A DNA stretch of 64,000 nt from Chlamydomonas sphaeroides (lineage: Eukaryota > Chlorophyta > Chlorophyceae > Chlamydomonadales > Chlamydomonadaceae). Both the position numbers and the translations under genes were made by a program. The notes beneath the pieces are model-generated. The model saw only the letters and a list, made by a program, of their open reading frames with translations, was not told the DNA's origin and ran no database searches. Positions 12,601 through 27,600 of this stretch are shown piece after piece. Numbering within the stretch: position 1 is the stretch's first letter; every line of letters begins with the position of its first letter. The stretch covers positions 1-64,000 of the forward strand of contig BDDC01000086.1 in the NCBI GenBank assembly GCA_001662425.1. The letters run 5' to 3'.

Positions 12601-15600
12601 CGTGTCTGGGCGGCAATGTTCTTGGCCACATACTGTGGCGCAAGGGAGGGCGGGGCACGGCGCTTCACACACATCGCCCACACAGCGCAGTGCTGATGTA
12701 GCGCAGCTCCGCGGTGCGCCTGGGTGCTAGCTGGTGGAGAGAGCGGCCGCACCGCTTGACTTACACGCGCAAGCGTTTGGTAGAGGAACAAGCCGCTACC
12801 TCCCGAGAGTTTGAGCTCGTTCCACTGCGGGCGGGGCGGGGATGGGTGCCACGAGGGTAGGGCGTTGCTGGCCCAGTGCGTGCGTGCCACTGGCGGGCCG
12901 CTAGATAGGCCAGTCCAGGAGTCCAGCGTGTGCTGCAGCTGGCATGAAGGTCTGGCCGGTTCGCTGTGAGGCCCGCCTGCACATACGACATCCGAGCGGG
13001 GGCGGAGCGCCACCCCACACCCGACACGCAGTGGACCGCTGACGCAGACGCTGTGGCCGCCAATCCCCATCGCACCAGCTTGCCCAGGCCGTCCAAAATG
13101 CTGTCGGACTTCATCTTGTCGGAGAACTTGGCGGACTCGTCCAGGATTCTGGGGTTGGCAGGGCATGGCAGGTTGCTTCAGCGTGTCGCCTGTGTGGAAT
13201 GGGGCCCGTGCGTGGAAGAAGTGACGGACGTACCCCGACATCTTGTCAGTCTGGCCAACGGTAAACCTGGGAACCACCGGCTTGTCCGTCGCATCAGAGG
13301 TGGCGCCGCGGACGTTGACCTGGTTGCGAGGGTCGGGCATGGAGGCGGGCGGTGAAGGGACCGTGAGCGAGGGCCCAACGCATGTATCCGTGCAGCGCCC
13401 GGTCAGGCTCGCTACCTGTGTGCTTTGCCCCTGCGCTTCCCAGCCACCAACCTCGTTGCTGACGCCCCACCCGCTCAGCCACCCACCATGGCGTTCGAGC
13501 GGGATCTTTCGGTGACCTCGACGGCATCCCGGCTGTACTCGCTCATGGCATTGGAGCGGGCCCTGCTGCTGTACTCATTGATAGCGTTGGAGCGGGATCG
13601 CCCTGCCGTTGTTGCAGTGGTTAGATCGTTGGGGCCGGTGCCAACAACGGCATCGGACCTCGGCCTGGTCTTGATGGCATCCCAGTCCTGGCGAGCCATG
13701 CAAGGGCGGGAATGGGCAGCATGTGACACAGGGTGGGCAGCAAAGGGCGCGACCGATAAGGCTCACGACGCAAACATCCTTCACATCCTTGGCCAGCTGT
13801 ACGCTGCGCTCCCGCTTGCTCAGATGCAGCTCGGCCGCAATGCTGCGACAGTACTAAACGCACCACTGCATCCGCGGCGACGTCGGCATTGTTGCCGAGT
13901 AGCTTGGCTTGGGAGTCCACATTCTTAGATGCAGACTTGGCAGCGTCGGCGATGGGCCCAGTAATCTTAGTGACCTCGGCCAGTTGATCTGCATACGACA
14001 CATGTGCGCATGCGTGAGGATCCAGGCTGCTGCTTGCGTGGCGGCAGCAGACGTCACTACTGCGGGCCACGTGCGAGGCCTACCGGCAAGCGGCTTGGAC
14101 AAGAAAGCGTCATCCGCTGTGAGGGTATATGCAGGGCGTTTACAACACCGCAACGCGTTGGTCATGCAGTCGTACCAAGGGGTTTCCGCAAGCACCACAC
14201 AGCCCGTCGCGTTGAAGCGAATAATGATGACCTGGCACGCATGCAATCCCAACCCTTCCCAACCCACACAACTGCCAGCGAACCTACATTTAGACAGCGC
14301 CTTCACAGCGTTCGCTACCCTCGTCAGGAAGGGGTCGCTTGCTGATCACAGGGATCGCAGGGAGCACGTAAGGTGTGTGGGTCGGCGGTGCCACAAACAT
14401 GTCGGCATCTGCACAGTCTATTTAGTTTGCAAAGGATATTGCTGCAGCACGAGCGCACGCTTGTATGGCCCAGCCGAGGCTGGCAGAGGATACCTTCACA
14501 CTCAGAAACACTCACATGCCAAGGCAGAATCTGAGTCGCGGAGGACTGCTACTGTCCTCAACGCGGTGGGCTGCAACAGCAAAATGCGCAAGGAAGCACG
14601 TGACGGAGAGCATCTGCCTGGCCAAAGCCCGGCATCTATGTAGCTAGGGACTGGACCGGTCACATTTGACTGGTGCTGGCTGACCCCGTTCCTTGCCCTC
14701 TTTGCTGGAACCCACCATGTCCTTGCCCTGGGCGACGAGTCCGTCGACAAACTCAGCGTCGCTGACGACCTTTTTGTTCTGCAGTCGTAAGGCGCATTGG
14801 AGGGCGTGACAAAGCTAGAAGCTGCCTGCCAGCAGGAGCGAGGGTACCGGCAAGCGCTGCCAAACCACTCACGGCAAGGGACACGCCTGCTCCGCCGGCT
14901 TCCTTGGCAATGCCCTGTGGCACAGCGCACGCAACATGTGAGCCAGCAGGAGCAGCACACACCGCACATTCCCGAAGAAGGTATGACGCACCGAGGCGGC
15001 ATTGTCAGCCAGCTTGGCGGCATCGTCTGTGGTACCGTGGTGCGGCGTTCGGTTGTGTGATTGTTAGTGCAAGTCACGGGTGAATGGATGCAGCATTGCC
15101 GGATGCACACCGCCTACGCACCCAGCTTATCCTTCAGCGCCTTTGACTTGTATGCTGACCACGCCAGAGATTCGTCAATGGATCCTGCACCACGCAACGC
15201 GCGGCCAGCGGTGCGTAAGGCACGGGCAATCAGCTGGGGTTGCTTGTCCTACGAAGCTTAGTTCCTGCCCCAACACACACGCAGTCGCGTGTAGGACCAG
15301 TGGCCGCCTCACCTATGAGTTGCTTGGTCTGAGAGGGACAACGGCAATGGAAAAGGGGCACACGTGCAGGGCCCGCGTCGTTTGATTATGGAGGGCAGGC
15401 CGTGTATAGGACATAGTCCCCACGCCCACCACCGTACCCTCAGCAGGCGTGAGTCGTGGGCCGTGGCCGTTCGGCCGCATTCCCCGGCAGCTGCGCGCCC
15501 GGCCACTCCAGCTGATGACTTACCACCCAGCCGAGGCCGGTGCCCTTTAGCTTGGGCTTTATCTTGCCCAGGAGCTGCGAGGCCTTGGTCAGGACCTGCA

Positions 15601-18600
15601 GCACAGGGAGGGGCACGCGAGTGTCATGTGCGGCCAGCAGGGCCGCTGCTCTTCGTTTTGCGGCACGCGCGCACACGCTGGACGAGCCCGCGGCTGCGGC
15701 TTCTGGAGCTCCCAGTGTCCTGCGGCCTACCTTGTTATAGGTCTTGGTGCCCTCAATGGACTTGCCGATCTGTGACACGCAAAACCACGGTTGCAGGGGG
15801 CGTCAGCAAGGGGCGGGGCCCTTCTAAGTTCTGCCGCGGGTGCCGTGCGGCATCGCTGTGGGGCGCAAGATGACTGTGTCGACGCGTGGCCAAATGGGCG
15901 CCCGGCAATTCATAGCTGCCTCTGTTTGGGGCCCCCGCACCACCCTAGCATAGCTTCCCCACCTTGCTGAAGGGAACGATGTTGATGAGGTTCTGCGGGC
16001 ATGCAGCAGCAGACACGGCGGGGCGGAGTATGACGTGAGGGGTAGTCGGCATTCATTTGGATGGGCGAGCAAGCAAGGTGTGCTAGAAGCCCTTCGATCG
16101 ACGCACGTGCTGACATCGCCCTCCACGCCGCGGTGCGTACGTGGCAGCGCAACCTCACCCATGGCAGCGCCTTCTGCCACATCTCATCGTTGCCGATGCC
16201 GCCGCAGGTGAGGTCCTCGTGGTGGACCATGGACAGCTTGACGGCGGTGCTGATGCCGTTCTCCAGCGTGGCAAAGCTGCCGTCGCCTAGACTCGATGCG
16301 TCAACAGGCAGGGGCAGGGGTGAGCGCATAGCAACGAAGTAAGGTCCTGCACCTAGCAGATAGCGCCCATGGGTGCAGCCCTCCGCAGCACGTGAAGGCA
16401 ATCCGCATGCGTGCATGATGGCGCGTCCTCACCCGGCGGGTCGCGCAGGATGAGCAGCGGGATCGGGATGGGAATCTGCCGGAGCGGGCGAGGCAGGGTG
16501 CACGTTGGTTGGTCAACGGACGTGCGGCACCCGATGTCTGCCGGCAAGCTGGCGCCCCACCCACCTCGATGTAGCCGGTGCCGGCCCGTGACAGGGTGCC
16601 CTCCACAATAGCGTACTGCGGGGAGGGGGTTCGTTGTGGGTAGTAAGGCCAGGGCCCACAGCAGGCTTACGCACCGGGTGAGTCTCGCGGTGCCCCCTAC
16701 CTCGCCCCGTGGACGCCGTGGGCGCTGAGCGTGTTGTGGTGCCGGCGGCTCCGCCATTCAGCGCCCACACCAGCGCACGCGGACCACGCGCACCCCGCAC
16801 AGGTCTCCCCCCACAGCCCAACATGCACGCCTGCTCGCTCATTGCTATGCATTTCCTCGCTCTTAACACCTTCCGGCCGCCAAGGACATGCATCCCAAGC
16901 TACCCAAGCAGTCTCTGCGCTCAAACTGACCAGGTAGAAGTTCTTCGAGGGCCACGCCTGGTCCAGAGCTGTGATGGTCAACTGGGGGTCCGGCAGCATA
17001 GTGACACCGTTAACAAAACTGCTTGCTGCGACGCCTTTGTACGAGTAAGCCAGCCTCCCGCAGGAATGACACGCTGGCGCCAGTGTGGCAGGGCCTGGGG
17101 CGAAGAGAGGTGCTCACCGGCAGCGAATAGGCGGTCAGCATGCCGAAGTTGATGGTGCCTGTGGGCCGAGGCGGATCCGAGGGCCTCGTCAGGCACGCGG
17201 CAAGGCGGCTGCGGGCAGTGCCGCAGGGCTCGTTCGTGAACCCTTGTTCCCTCGCCCTTCCCAGCCAACCATCAGCCGCGCTCGCTCACCCGGGACCAGA
17301 GTGTACACCAGCTCGCTGATGCCCGCAGAGTCCACCAGCTCAACCTGGGGGTCAGGGCAAAGTCGTGGGGAGAGCGGGTAGGTGGGGGCAGGCACACTTG
17401 CGCCGGTACGTGCCCAAGCAGGGGCGCGGGGCGGGGCGAGGCGCAGCAGCGGCACTACACACGCCAGCAGCCGGCGGGCGCACCGGCTGAGTGCAGCCGG
17501 CGACGGAGGGAGCGCATGGGTTGCTCTCCGCATCGCCCGTGATGCCGTCCATGATGCGTACGGAGCTCCTGACGTTGTCGCAGCGCAGGTCGCCGTACAT
17601 CTGGTACATCTGGATGCGAGCCTTGTAGGTGGCGCCTGCGGGCCGTGACGTACGACATTACCAAAACGCCCACGACAGGCAGACGCAGGACACGCAGCCA
17701 TGGTGGTGAGGGGCTCGGTTGCGGCCATGCCGTGCGCGCCCCACTCCACAGCTAGCGGGCACCTCACCTCGGCGCAGGTTGACGACATCGCGCATCACCA
17801 CCGCGCTGACGGGCGGCGTACGGAAGGCCGAGTACACGGCGTCCGCAGCAGAGGCCACGCCACTGGACGAACAGACCTGCGGGCGATGTGGCCGACGGCG
17901 AGAGTCGGCATGCGGCGAGGCTGATTGCCACTGACCTGCGCCTGCCGGCTGCCACACGGGCGCCTTGGGCCGTGCAGCATGCAGCCTGCTGCAAGCTACC
18001 GCGGTTTCTGAACATAATGGCTACAGCTGTGGCACATGCGCGTTGCTATACGGCATGTCGACTAGCTAGCGCGGCGCCATTCATCCATGTGCGAGCCCTC
18101 CTCACCCGGGACAGGCTGAACTGGCCGCAGTTGACGTAGTTGCCCTGCATGGCGGCGGAGAGGCGCGGGGGACCAGCCTGAGATTGAAGGCGGGAGAGGC
18201 CAGCGCGCTCGCTCCATGGACCGTCTGTCCGCAAACACGTCCGGCGCCGCACCTTGAAGTCGCGGCACAGTTGCACGCTCATCTCGGAGGGGGACGTGTA
18301 GGGGAAGGAGACGATGGGGACGTCGGTCTCCGCCGTGGCGCCGCGAGCCGTCATGTTGATGAAGCGCTCCGTCTGCATGGGGTACGATTGGGGACGCCGC
18401 GTAACGACACGCACAGCTAGGGGCGGGGCACGGAGCTGCAACACGCACGGCAACTTGCGCCCTCAGCAAGACCGGGCAGGGGTACGTTAAGCCCGCGGCC
18501 GGCAGCTCAGCACCCACGATGGCGACACGCTCAAGGTAGCTCTTGACCACAAACGTGTCAAGGTTCTTGATGGGCTCCGTCAGGTCCTGCAGCGGCACCC

Positions 18601-21600
18601 GGCAGTGTCCGAGGGCTGCCTCGGCCCCCGAAGCAGGCAGACGCACAGCCCGGCGGCTGGCTGCAGGTGATCCCGCATGCTTGCCACCCTGCCTGCGCGC
18701 CCTGTCCGCAAGCCTCGGCAGCCACGCAACACATCACGTGGGCAAGGGCCGGCCCGCCTGGTGCAAGCAAGCAAGCAAGCATGGCTGTGCGGCCGCACCT
18801 TGAACTTGATGGTCCAAGGCAGCGCCGGCAGCTTGAACTCGCTGCGGGTAGGGAGGGGCGGCGGGGGGCGGCCAGCCAGGGGGTTGCGGTCATGTGGAGT
18901 GTGTGTGCGCCCATATGGTCCGTCCGCGCGCAACACCAAACATGACAGATCCCCCGGCGCGCACGCCCGGCCGCCCTGTACTATCTGTCCCGGGCCCGCC
19001 CCCCTGCATGCCCCCGGCGCCACCGGACGACCCTCTCACGTGTACGAGGCGGTGGGGTCCAGGGTGACCATGCGGGCGGCCTGAGGGGCGTGCAGGTAGT
19101 GCACAGTCGCGCGGCGGATCCCAAGTATAGTAGCTAGGGTATTGGAACTGCTGGCCGACATGGAGAGGCCCGGGGCTGCCCTTCCGGCTGTGGCGGCCGC
19201 GGACCTCGACCTGCAGGCGGCGGCCAGCTGAGCCCCCTGCTGGCCCCTGCTGCCCGCTCGCCGCCTCACCTCGGGCTGCTCCGCCTGGTTGGCGCACTCC
19301 ATGGCGGTGAACTCCAGGTGCACGCGGCCCAGGGGGAACTCGCACATGCCGCCCGTGAGGCCCACACGCACGCTCCGAGTTTGCTGCGGGCGGACAGAGG
19401 GTTATGGCGAGCGATGGAGGGCCAGGGGCCTATCCACGAGAGGGAAGGCGGAGTTGTGGTGCCATCGCAGAGCGCTGCCGCCATGCCGGCCCATGATTGC
19501 TATGCTGCCCGCCGCCGCATCGTGTTATCCCCATTAGCTAGGCTCAGACACATGAGTGATCTGAGCTTAAATACTCTTCGCTGAGTATAGCTTAAGCGCA
19601 ACACGCTGCCAGCCGCACCGTGTTGCGGATGTCGACATCGTAGACTGGCCTCAGCACGTCGAAGTATGAATTGCCCTCTGCCAAAGGAAGGGTGAAGGAG
19701 GCGAGCGATGCTTGGCTGGGGTACACCGGCTGCTGGCAAGTGGACCCTCGACAATGGCACAGTCACGCCGAGCAACCCTGCGATCCCTGCCATCCTGCAT
19801 CCCTTCTCACCTGTCTTGACGCTGGGCGGCATGTTGACCTGCGTGGTGTGGTTGAAGTAGCGCACCTCGATCTTGACGAACGAGCCGATGCCAGCCGTGA
19901 CTGCGCAGCGGGGATCATGTGGGGCGACAGGGGCGGCGAAGTAGGCGAAGTTACTTAATGGAAAGCGCGCATTAAGCACAGGCAGCCGCAAGAGATGCAC
20001 GCTGCCAGCACGCGCGACGGCTACATCCCAAGCTCTTGTGGACGGCGCTAACAAGCACTTGTTGTGCTGTGGCTGCCGACACACATGCGGCAACACGGCG
20101 CGCGGCGCTGCTAACGAACTGCCATGTACCCACGCAGGGCCTGCCTGCAAGTTCCCATCAGCCCCGCTGCCCCCTCGCCCACCTGAGAACGCTCCGTTCT
20201 CCAGAGTATTGACGCAGGCGATGGTGCTGTTGTCGCGGACGTTGACGGTGCACACGCTCGCGGCAAATATGGGGCAGCCGCGGGTCTGGTCGAAGCCCTC
20301 GTTGACGAACGAGCCGGGCCAGCTGCGGCAAGGCACGAGGTCACATGCATGGTTAACATGGTTTGCATGGGGTCACCAGCATGTGAGGAAGGCATGACAG
20401 CCTGTACTGAGTAGCAGGTCCGCTTACCCTACCCGGCCCGACCCTACCTGAGGGTACCGACGATGGGCATGGCGCTCTCGTCGATGATGCGGGCCGACTC
20501 GATGACCTGCATGTGCTGGATGGCCAGAGTCTGGCTGCCGCCGGGCCTGCGGGGGGTGGTGGGACAGCATTATGATACAAGACGGGCACGCGCAGCGGAC
20601 CTGCAGATTGCGGCCTGCGGCTTACCTCTCCCTGATGTTGAACGCGTGCTGGATGATGCGGCCCGTCCTGAGCTTGGTGCGCGCGGTGGCGAACAGCAGC
20701 ACGGTCTGGGACACTACGGGGCGGGCGGGGGTGCAAGGGTGGGAGGAAATGACGCGTCCACATCGGCGGATGCATGCGCGATGCGCCGCCGCCGGCCTCG
20801 CGCTCGCTGGTCGAGCCAGCCCCACGTGCCATCAGCACATCCATCCACTCACGGCAAGCCTCGGGCGCCGCCACGGGGTCACAGCTGGGGATGTCGGCCT
20901 GCACCGCCAGCGAGTAGCGGCCGCTGTCGTCCGTGGTGGTGCTGACCACGAAGGGGCTGCAGGGGGCAGGCAGGGGCGGCGAGGGGACGACAGCACGTGG
21001 TGGCAGCCCGCTAGCCGCCTCATTGCGCAGCAGGCTGCTGGCTGGCCACGGCGGCCGCCCAAGCAAGGGAGGCCTTCGTGGCGGCCGCGGTACCTCCTGT
21101 CCTACCTGCCCAGCAGGCGCGCCGTGAGGCGCACATCCGGCGCAGGCGTGCTGTAGCGGGTCAGGATCTCGCCCTGCAGGCGGCCGGCCCACTGGATGCG
21201 GACGTCCTTGCACCTGCGACGGAGCGTACAGCACGGCAGGGGAGGGGTGCGCGATTGCTTTGACACTGATTCAGGTTTGCCGTGCGGGAGCCGCCCCCGC
21301 TTGCAGAGCAGCTGGGCAGCCACGCGCTGCAGCAGCGGGTCGGGCTCACGTGGGCTCGCTGACGAAGCGGATGGGCACGAAGGGGTTGGCGGGGTCCAGG
21401 AAGTAGAGCGCCGTGGCGTCGCTGGATACCCTGACGCAGTAGCGGTACACCATGCCGACCTGGACGGGGAGGGGTTGCGGGCGGCGGCAGGGAGACGGAC
21501 CGCGCTGAGAGTCGCTGCGTTGCAGTTTGCGGTTTCTAAGCCGTCTAGGTGGCCGAACGGAAATGTGGCCTTAGCATGACGAACGCTGCGGCGGGGTGGC

Positions 21601-24600
21601 AGCACGCCTCCAGCCCCATGCCGACCTGCAGGCTGTCGCGGACAATGTCCTCGTCAATCTCGGTCTTGGAGGGCCGGTAGCGGGTGCCGCAGTCGAGGCC
21701 AATGGACAGCTGGGCCACGGCGATCTCGTCACCGGGCCGCTTGGTCACGGGGTCCACCAGAGCGCGAGAGATGGACACGCCGCTCTCGCAGGCGCTGCCC
21801 ACCGTCCAGCTAATGGCAGGGAGGCAAGGCGCAGGGCGTGCGTGAGCCCGCATCCATGACGCGACATGGTGTGAACATGCCACGAGGGCTGCCAGTGGCT
21901 TCCTATGCCCAACGGTGCTGCTACTCTATCCAGAGCGACCACGCCTGCTGCTGCCCCGCCCTCTCGCTGCCGTGGCGACCTCGCCCCAGCCCACCACTCC
22001 CGCCCCATTCCCGCCGCCCCACCTCATGGCGATGGCATCAAAGTCCTGCTCCACGACGAGATCCGTCGGCATACCACTGGGGTTATCTGCTGTGCAGCCG
22101 CAGGTGGTAGTGCCTGAAACGAAGCCGCCATCGCCGGCCTGCGGGCCCGAATGTGGGGCGTTGTGAGGCATGGGCGCAGCGCATGGCTGATCGCGGCCCC
22201 CAAATTGCATCCCACACGCGCGTGGGGGCATGCGCTCACCGGTGCTGCCTCAGCGTCCGTCCAATCCGGGTACGAGGGGCGGTTGAGATCCGTGCGCAGG
22301 AAGGCCCTGCGGCGTGTGCGTTGCAAGGCGCGGCCAGGCGTTGAGCAGGTCTGGCACGGCTGCTGCCTGCTGCCACGATCCTGACCCACCTGTACTCAAA
22401 GGGCGTGCCCGGCCTCAGCGCACGGCCCTTGTGTACCTCCATGGGCTTGCTCAGGGGGGAGGCTGCGACACAGCAGGCCGGTAGGGGAGCAGGATCTCGG
22501 CACTGGGACACGGAGCGGGCGCAGCACGCACGTTTGGCGTGCTCCCTCCCATCCTGCATCAATCAAGCCGGGGACCTCACCGTTGTCCTCGCTGGCGTTG
22601 TAGAAGCCCGGCAGCAGCAGCGGGTCTTCGGGCGACTCGCGCGTCTCAGCGTAGTCACGGGCTTGCCTGCGCGGGTGGGCGGGCATTGGTGTCAGTGGCT
22701 GAACCCAACATCCGTGGGACGTACAGTACTGCTAGGTAAAGCCGTGACTCGAGAGTTTCAAGAGCCGGCTGCGCCTGTGCTGCGCACCCGAAGATCACGT
22801 AGTCGACACCGAAGTGCTCCAGCAGCTTGCCATCGTTGCCAATGCCGACGAAGGCCTCACGGGCCGAGGCTTTCACCGTGAAGCGGGAGTTGACGCGGCA
22901 CTCGGGCTGCGCTGAGGTGAGGCCCGTGCAGATGCTGCAGACGGTGGAGCCATGGCACGAGCACGCATGTCAGGGGGGAGCCATTTCACCACAGTGTAAA
23001 TAAAAATAACATATGGCTCGCGAGGTGGCCGCCGACCGGCGGCCGCCTGTTCAACTAGCCTTGCCAAAAACCGCGCTGTGCCCAGCAGCTGTGCGAAGCT
23101 GGCGTTGGTCTAGTCGGGAAACTCACCTGTCGCTAGCGCCGTTGTTGATCCCCAGGTCGCACTCCTCCTTGCCCCAGGCGGGGATGCCGTCGCCACAGGT
23201 GCGGGCCGACATGATGGGGCGCAGCGCGGAGTTCCTGCGGCACGGATGGAGAGGTCATGCCCGCGCAACGTGGCCACCAAGGAGCTGGGGATGCAGTCGG
23301 TAGCAGTGGGGATGTGTTGCGGTGCGAGCATCATGGGCGCTTCGGGCTGGACCAAGCAAGCGTATGCACGGCTGCATGCACCTAGCTCCGCCATACGGTG
23401 TGCTGGCCACAATAGCGTCTCTAGGCCACAAGGGCGTGCGTTGCTGTAGTTGTTGGGCGGCATGCCCGTTCATGTGTGAGGCCACATCGCTTACCTGTCG
23501 ACTTGGATCACCGGAGGAGGAGCCTGCTGCAGGCCAACCAGCGTGCCCTTGCCATCGCCGTCGTACCTGTGGGGGCAGCGACGGTGTGACAAGCGAGGTG
23601 CGTGTGCTGAGCAGCCCATCACGGCGGCCCTTGGACATGCTAGCAGCGCCGTCCTGCATAGCATTCGGCTGCTGGCAACCCTCGCCCTTCGGCCAGGACA
23701 GCCGCCCCAACACTCACGGGCACTGAGTGGACACAATGACGTCGGGCAGGCCGTCGCCCGACACCTCGGCCACGGCCATGTGCTGCCGCGACACGGGCGA
23801 CATGCAGAGGTAGGCGTAGCGCGAGCTGCAGGGCGCCCGGCGGATGGAGGCGGTTGCCGAGTCCAGGTAGCCGCACGAGTCCGAGGCAGTGCCCTCCTTG
23901 GTCCAGGCGGAGCTCTGCTGGCTGCCGTCCAGCATGCCGGTCTGCCAGTAGGGCGTGCCTGAGGTAGGGATGGCAGCGGGGCGGGGGAACTGAAAGCATG
24001 GCAGACCACACAGCACTTGTTCATTGTTATTGGCGGCCACAGCTGTGGAATGCATGGCCGCGTGCGGAAGTGCAGCAAGGCGGGTGCACTCATGTGCGTT
24101 CTGACCACATGCCTGCCTTGGCCGCACCTGGCGACAGGAAGTCCGCAAAGCCCACCCAGATCCTGACGCCCGTGCCCTCGGCCATCTGCGCGATGCGGCT
24201 GAAGTAGCCCTGGTCCTCGGCGCTGTACAGGGTGGCGAGAGTGCCCTCCACGCCAGGCAGGTGGCGGCACACCAGCTGGGCCTGAGGTGGCGGGCAGCGC
24301 AGGGGCAACAGGGGGCAGGTACGGTTACATCAGTCACAGCCCGCGGTCCGCAGTCTCCGTGCCACCACGCTCGAATCGATACCCCAGGTGCGCATAGTAA
24401 GATGCGCACCAGGAAACGCATTGCTCGCCGCAGCGCACCTGGGTCCAGGTGCCGCGGAGGTCGGGTGCCGTGATGAGGGTGTACGTCCGGATGCCTCGGC
24501 TGACCTGGGGAAAAGGAGGGCGAGAGAGTGCGCGCGAGCACGGCCGCGTCAGAGGCGGGTGTGTAGGGTCAGCGGGGCGGGCGGCTGTTGTGTCGACGTG

Positions 24601-27600
24601 TTGCGAGACTCCAGCGGCTTGCATCACCCAGCCGGACGGCCGCCTTGGCCCCGGCCCATGTCTCATCAGCCGCACCATTGCGGTGATGCCCATGTGCAGC
24701 GTAAACTTGTCGGGTGCCGGCAGCACGGCAGCGGGCATGACGACCGCGGGCAGCGGGATGTAGCTGCATGCGAACTGCCGCGCCACCCTGCACTCCGCTG
24801 AGCTGGTTGGCACCCAGCCTGCACGCGGGACAGAGGGGCAGCTCAGAGCGCCGTGCGTTAGCGACAATGCCATGCCAGCACACGCGCTGCTCTCCCGCCA
24901 TCGACGCACGTCCAGCGGCTGTGGTGGTGGCGGGGTTGGCCGATGAGAACTGCAATGGCATTGCGGCATCGGCGAACGTGAGGGGTGGCGCACAGCGAGT
25001 GCGGCGCCCCGCAGGCACATTTGCCAGGCTCCCTTACATACCCTAGCGTAACCGCAGCCTATTGAGGAAAGGGGGCGCGGATAGGAGTGGTGAGCAATTC
25101 AATTTTAATCATAAGAGGCACATTGATATGCGCCCGCCGTTGCACCGTCAGGGGCTCCGACGCACCATCGCCGACGCCAATGCTGTTTACGAGGGTGATG
25201 TAATCTGCCTGCGACGGTAACCAGTAGCTACCATTGAAGTAGCTGGCGGCAGCGGGCGGGTAGTTGGTATTATGGAAGAAGTAATTCTGCGGTGATGCGA
25301 ATCCCGTCGACAAGCCCATCCAAATTTCATCCACATGCTGTGTTCCAACCAGCTGGGTCGTCTGCGTGCATAACGCGGAAACGTCAAGCCGCCATGCAAG
25401 CCGCACACTGCTGACATGCATTGCAAGCGGACGCACGTTTTGTGTCAGATACATTTGGCTGTAGAAGTTAGTTTGGATGAAGGAGCGGAAGTCCGACCAG
25501 TCCTGGTCATTCCTGCGCACGCCGTGCAGGAGAGCCGTCCCACCGAGTCGAAATGCAACCAATAATGGTGCCCCATTAAGCGGTACGCATGCAGAACAGG
25601 ACCGATTTGCTACCACCAAAAGCTGCGACCCACCCACCTGAGGATAACCAGCTCGCCATCGGGCAGCGTGTTGCACACCTGCGGTGTTGGGATCGAGGGC
25701 GTCGGCAGGCGGCCGGCATTGTGGCCACCCCGGGCACAGCCCGCGTGGGCGATGCACCTCGTCGCACTTGCTCCATGTGCTACTGTCACCAGCAACACCC
25801 CAAAGCTCGACTGACGCACCTCCATGGCCCGAGCAAAGCTCAGCGCCTGGCGATAGTAGGCGTACTTGCGGCCATTGACCAGAGCTGCGGCAAAACGGAC
25901 ACACGGCGCGACGAACTGAGTTAGGGAGGTGCAGTAGCTCTTGGTGTGCGTCTAGCTGCATGGTGGTAACTGAAGCCACCCCAGCCAGCACGCCCCGCGC
26001 CCATTCATCAACCTCTGCCCCACCCCAGTATACGGCTGCCGTGCCCGCTATTGCGGCCGCGCAACACCGCCACAACTTTGCTCTTTGGCCTTCATGGACT
26101 GTGCTGCGGCCATGCGGCCCACAGTTTGTCAATAGGTTGAGCAGTAACAGCCACCCCCAGACGCACCGCTCTCAAACGCTGGTTTGGTCGAGGGCTCGTC
26201 GCTGCGGCACAGCGGTCTGACGGTGGCCCGGTCGCAGTCCTCCCAGTCAAGGCCGTTGCGCTGCGACCTGGGGTCGACCTTGAGAATCATGCATTTGCCA
26301 TCCTCCATGTCCTTGGTCGTGTCGTTCCAAGGCCGTTTCTGTTGGCAGAGCGCGGAGCACGTGAGCAAGGAGGTACGTAGGCAAAGGTGTTGGTGGAAGG
26401 CAGCAACGCAAGACAAGCATCCCCCGCGCCTGCCCAGGCACAGGTAGGCCCCATGCGATGCACCACACAGGGCTGCGGTGCAGCAGCGAGCTGCGGTCGT
26501 CGCACCGTGAAGTACAGCTGCGAGTTGTCTGTGATGACGGCAGCAGATGTGGATGGCCGCCAAAGGGCAAAGCCGGGCGGGCGGTGTTGGCGTTGATAAC
26601 ATTGGACAGGCAACATCAGTGCTCAGGCGCTAGCAAGCTCTTACCCCAGCCGGCGCTGTTCTGGATGCCAGTGCTGGTGCCCTCCCTGAGCGTGTTGTAC
26701 CCGGTCCAGATGTCAATGACCGGATCGGATAGCTCCGGACGGGTCCAGGTCCACTCTGCGAGCGAGCCGCGGCAGCGGCAATATCAACACGACAGCCACA
26801 GTCAGCGCTGTGATCGCCCTCGGCTACGCTGATGGTCATAATGACGGGGCTCCAACCAAGCTCCCACAGCATCGATCGAGGGCGAGCTACAATCCTTCGT
26901 TGCGACCGAGTGCCTGCGGGCATGCTGCTGCGCTCGCACCGTTAATCATGCGCATGACGTCGTTGTACTCATTGGCCGATGTGAAGGTCACAAGGTATCC
27001 AAAGCGCGCATTGCAGAAGGCCTGTCGAAGAGAGGATACAGAAGTGGAAGGAATGGCGAAAGAACACGCCAAGCATAAGTCCCAACCACCAGCAGCGCAG
27101 TCCCCCTCCAGGTTTCATTTCCACACACGCAACCGTACCTGCGCCGACTTCCAGCTCATGCTGGTGCCGTACATGGTGTAGTGCACGCCGCTGAGAGTCA
27201 GCTGCAGCTCCAGGTTGGTGAGCGCAATGTTAGGGATGGCCGAGTACACCGGCGGCCGCCTAACTTGGCACACGTAGGGGCGCGTGTCGCCGCAGTTCAG
27301 GTCCTGCACAGGCAAAAGCACAGAGCAAGGCATGTAGCAACGCGGCCTACGCATGAGGAGCAAAGCTGGGCATGCATGCGAACTTACATTCATGTAGGTG
27401 CGCTTCCTGCATGTGTAGGCGTAGGCAGCCAGGGCGCATGCAGAGGGGGGGACAGGGGCTCGCTCGCAGATTGCTAAGCAATGCGTGTGGGAGCACTCAG
27501 GAAGGCACATGGATACGGCGTGGCATCCGAGCACTGCGATGACCCACCGGCGGAAGTTGGTTCTGTCCTGGGCGCCCAGTTTGTTCCATTGGCTGTAGAG

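Noticed and set aside
25033..25062. In-frame stop at 25059 followed by TGTAAG on the minus strand, looking like the end of a separate gene
   Set aside because: Lectin domain 15 is complete only when exons on both sides are joined. A strong GTGCGT donor at about 25166 and a TTGCAG acceptor before FSSANPATTT give that junction, so the stop lies in an intron.
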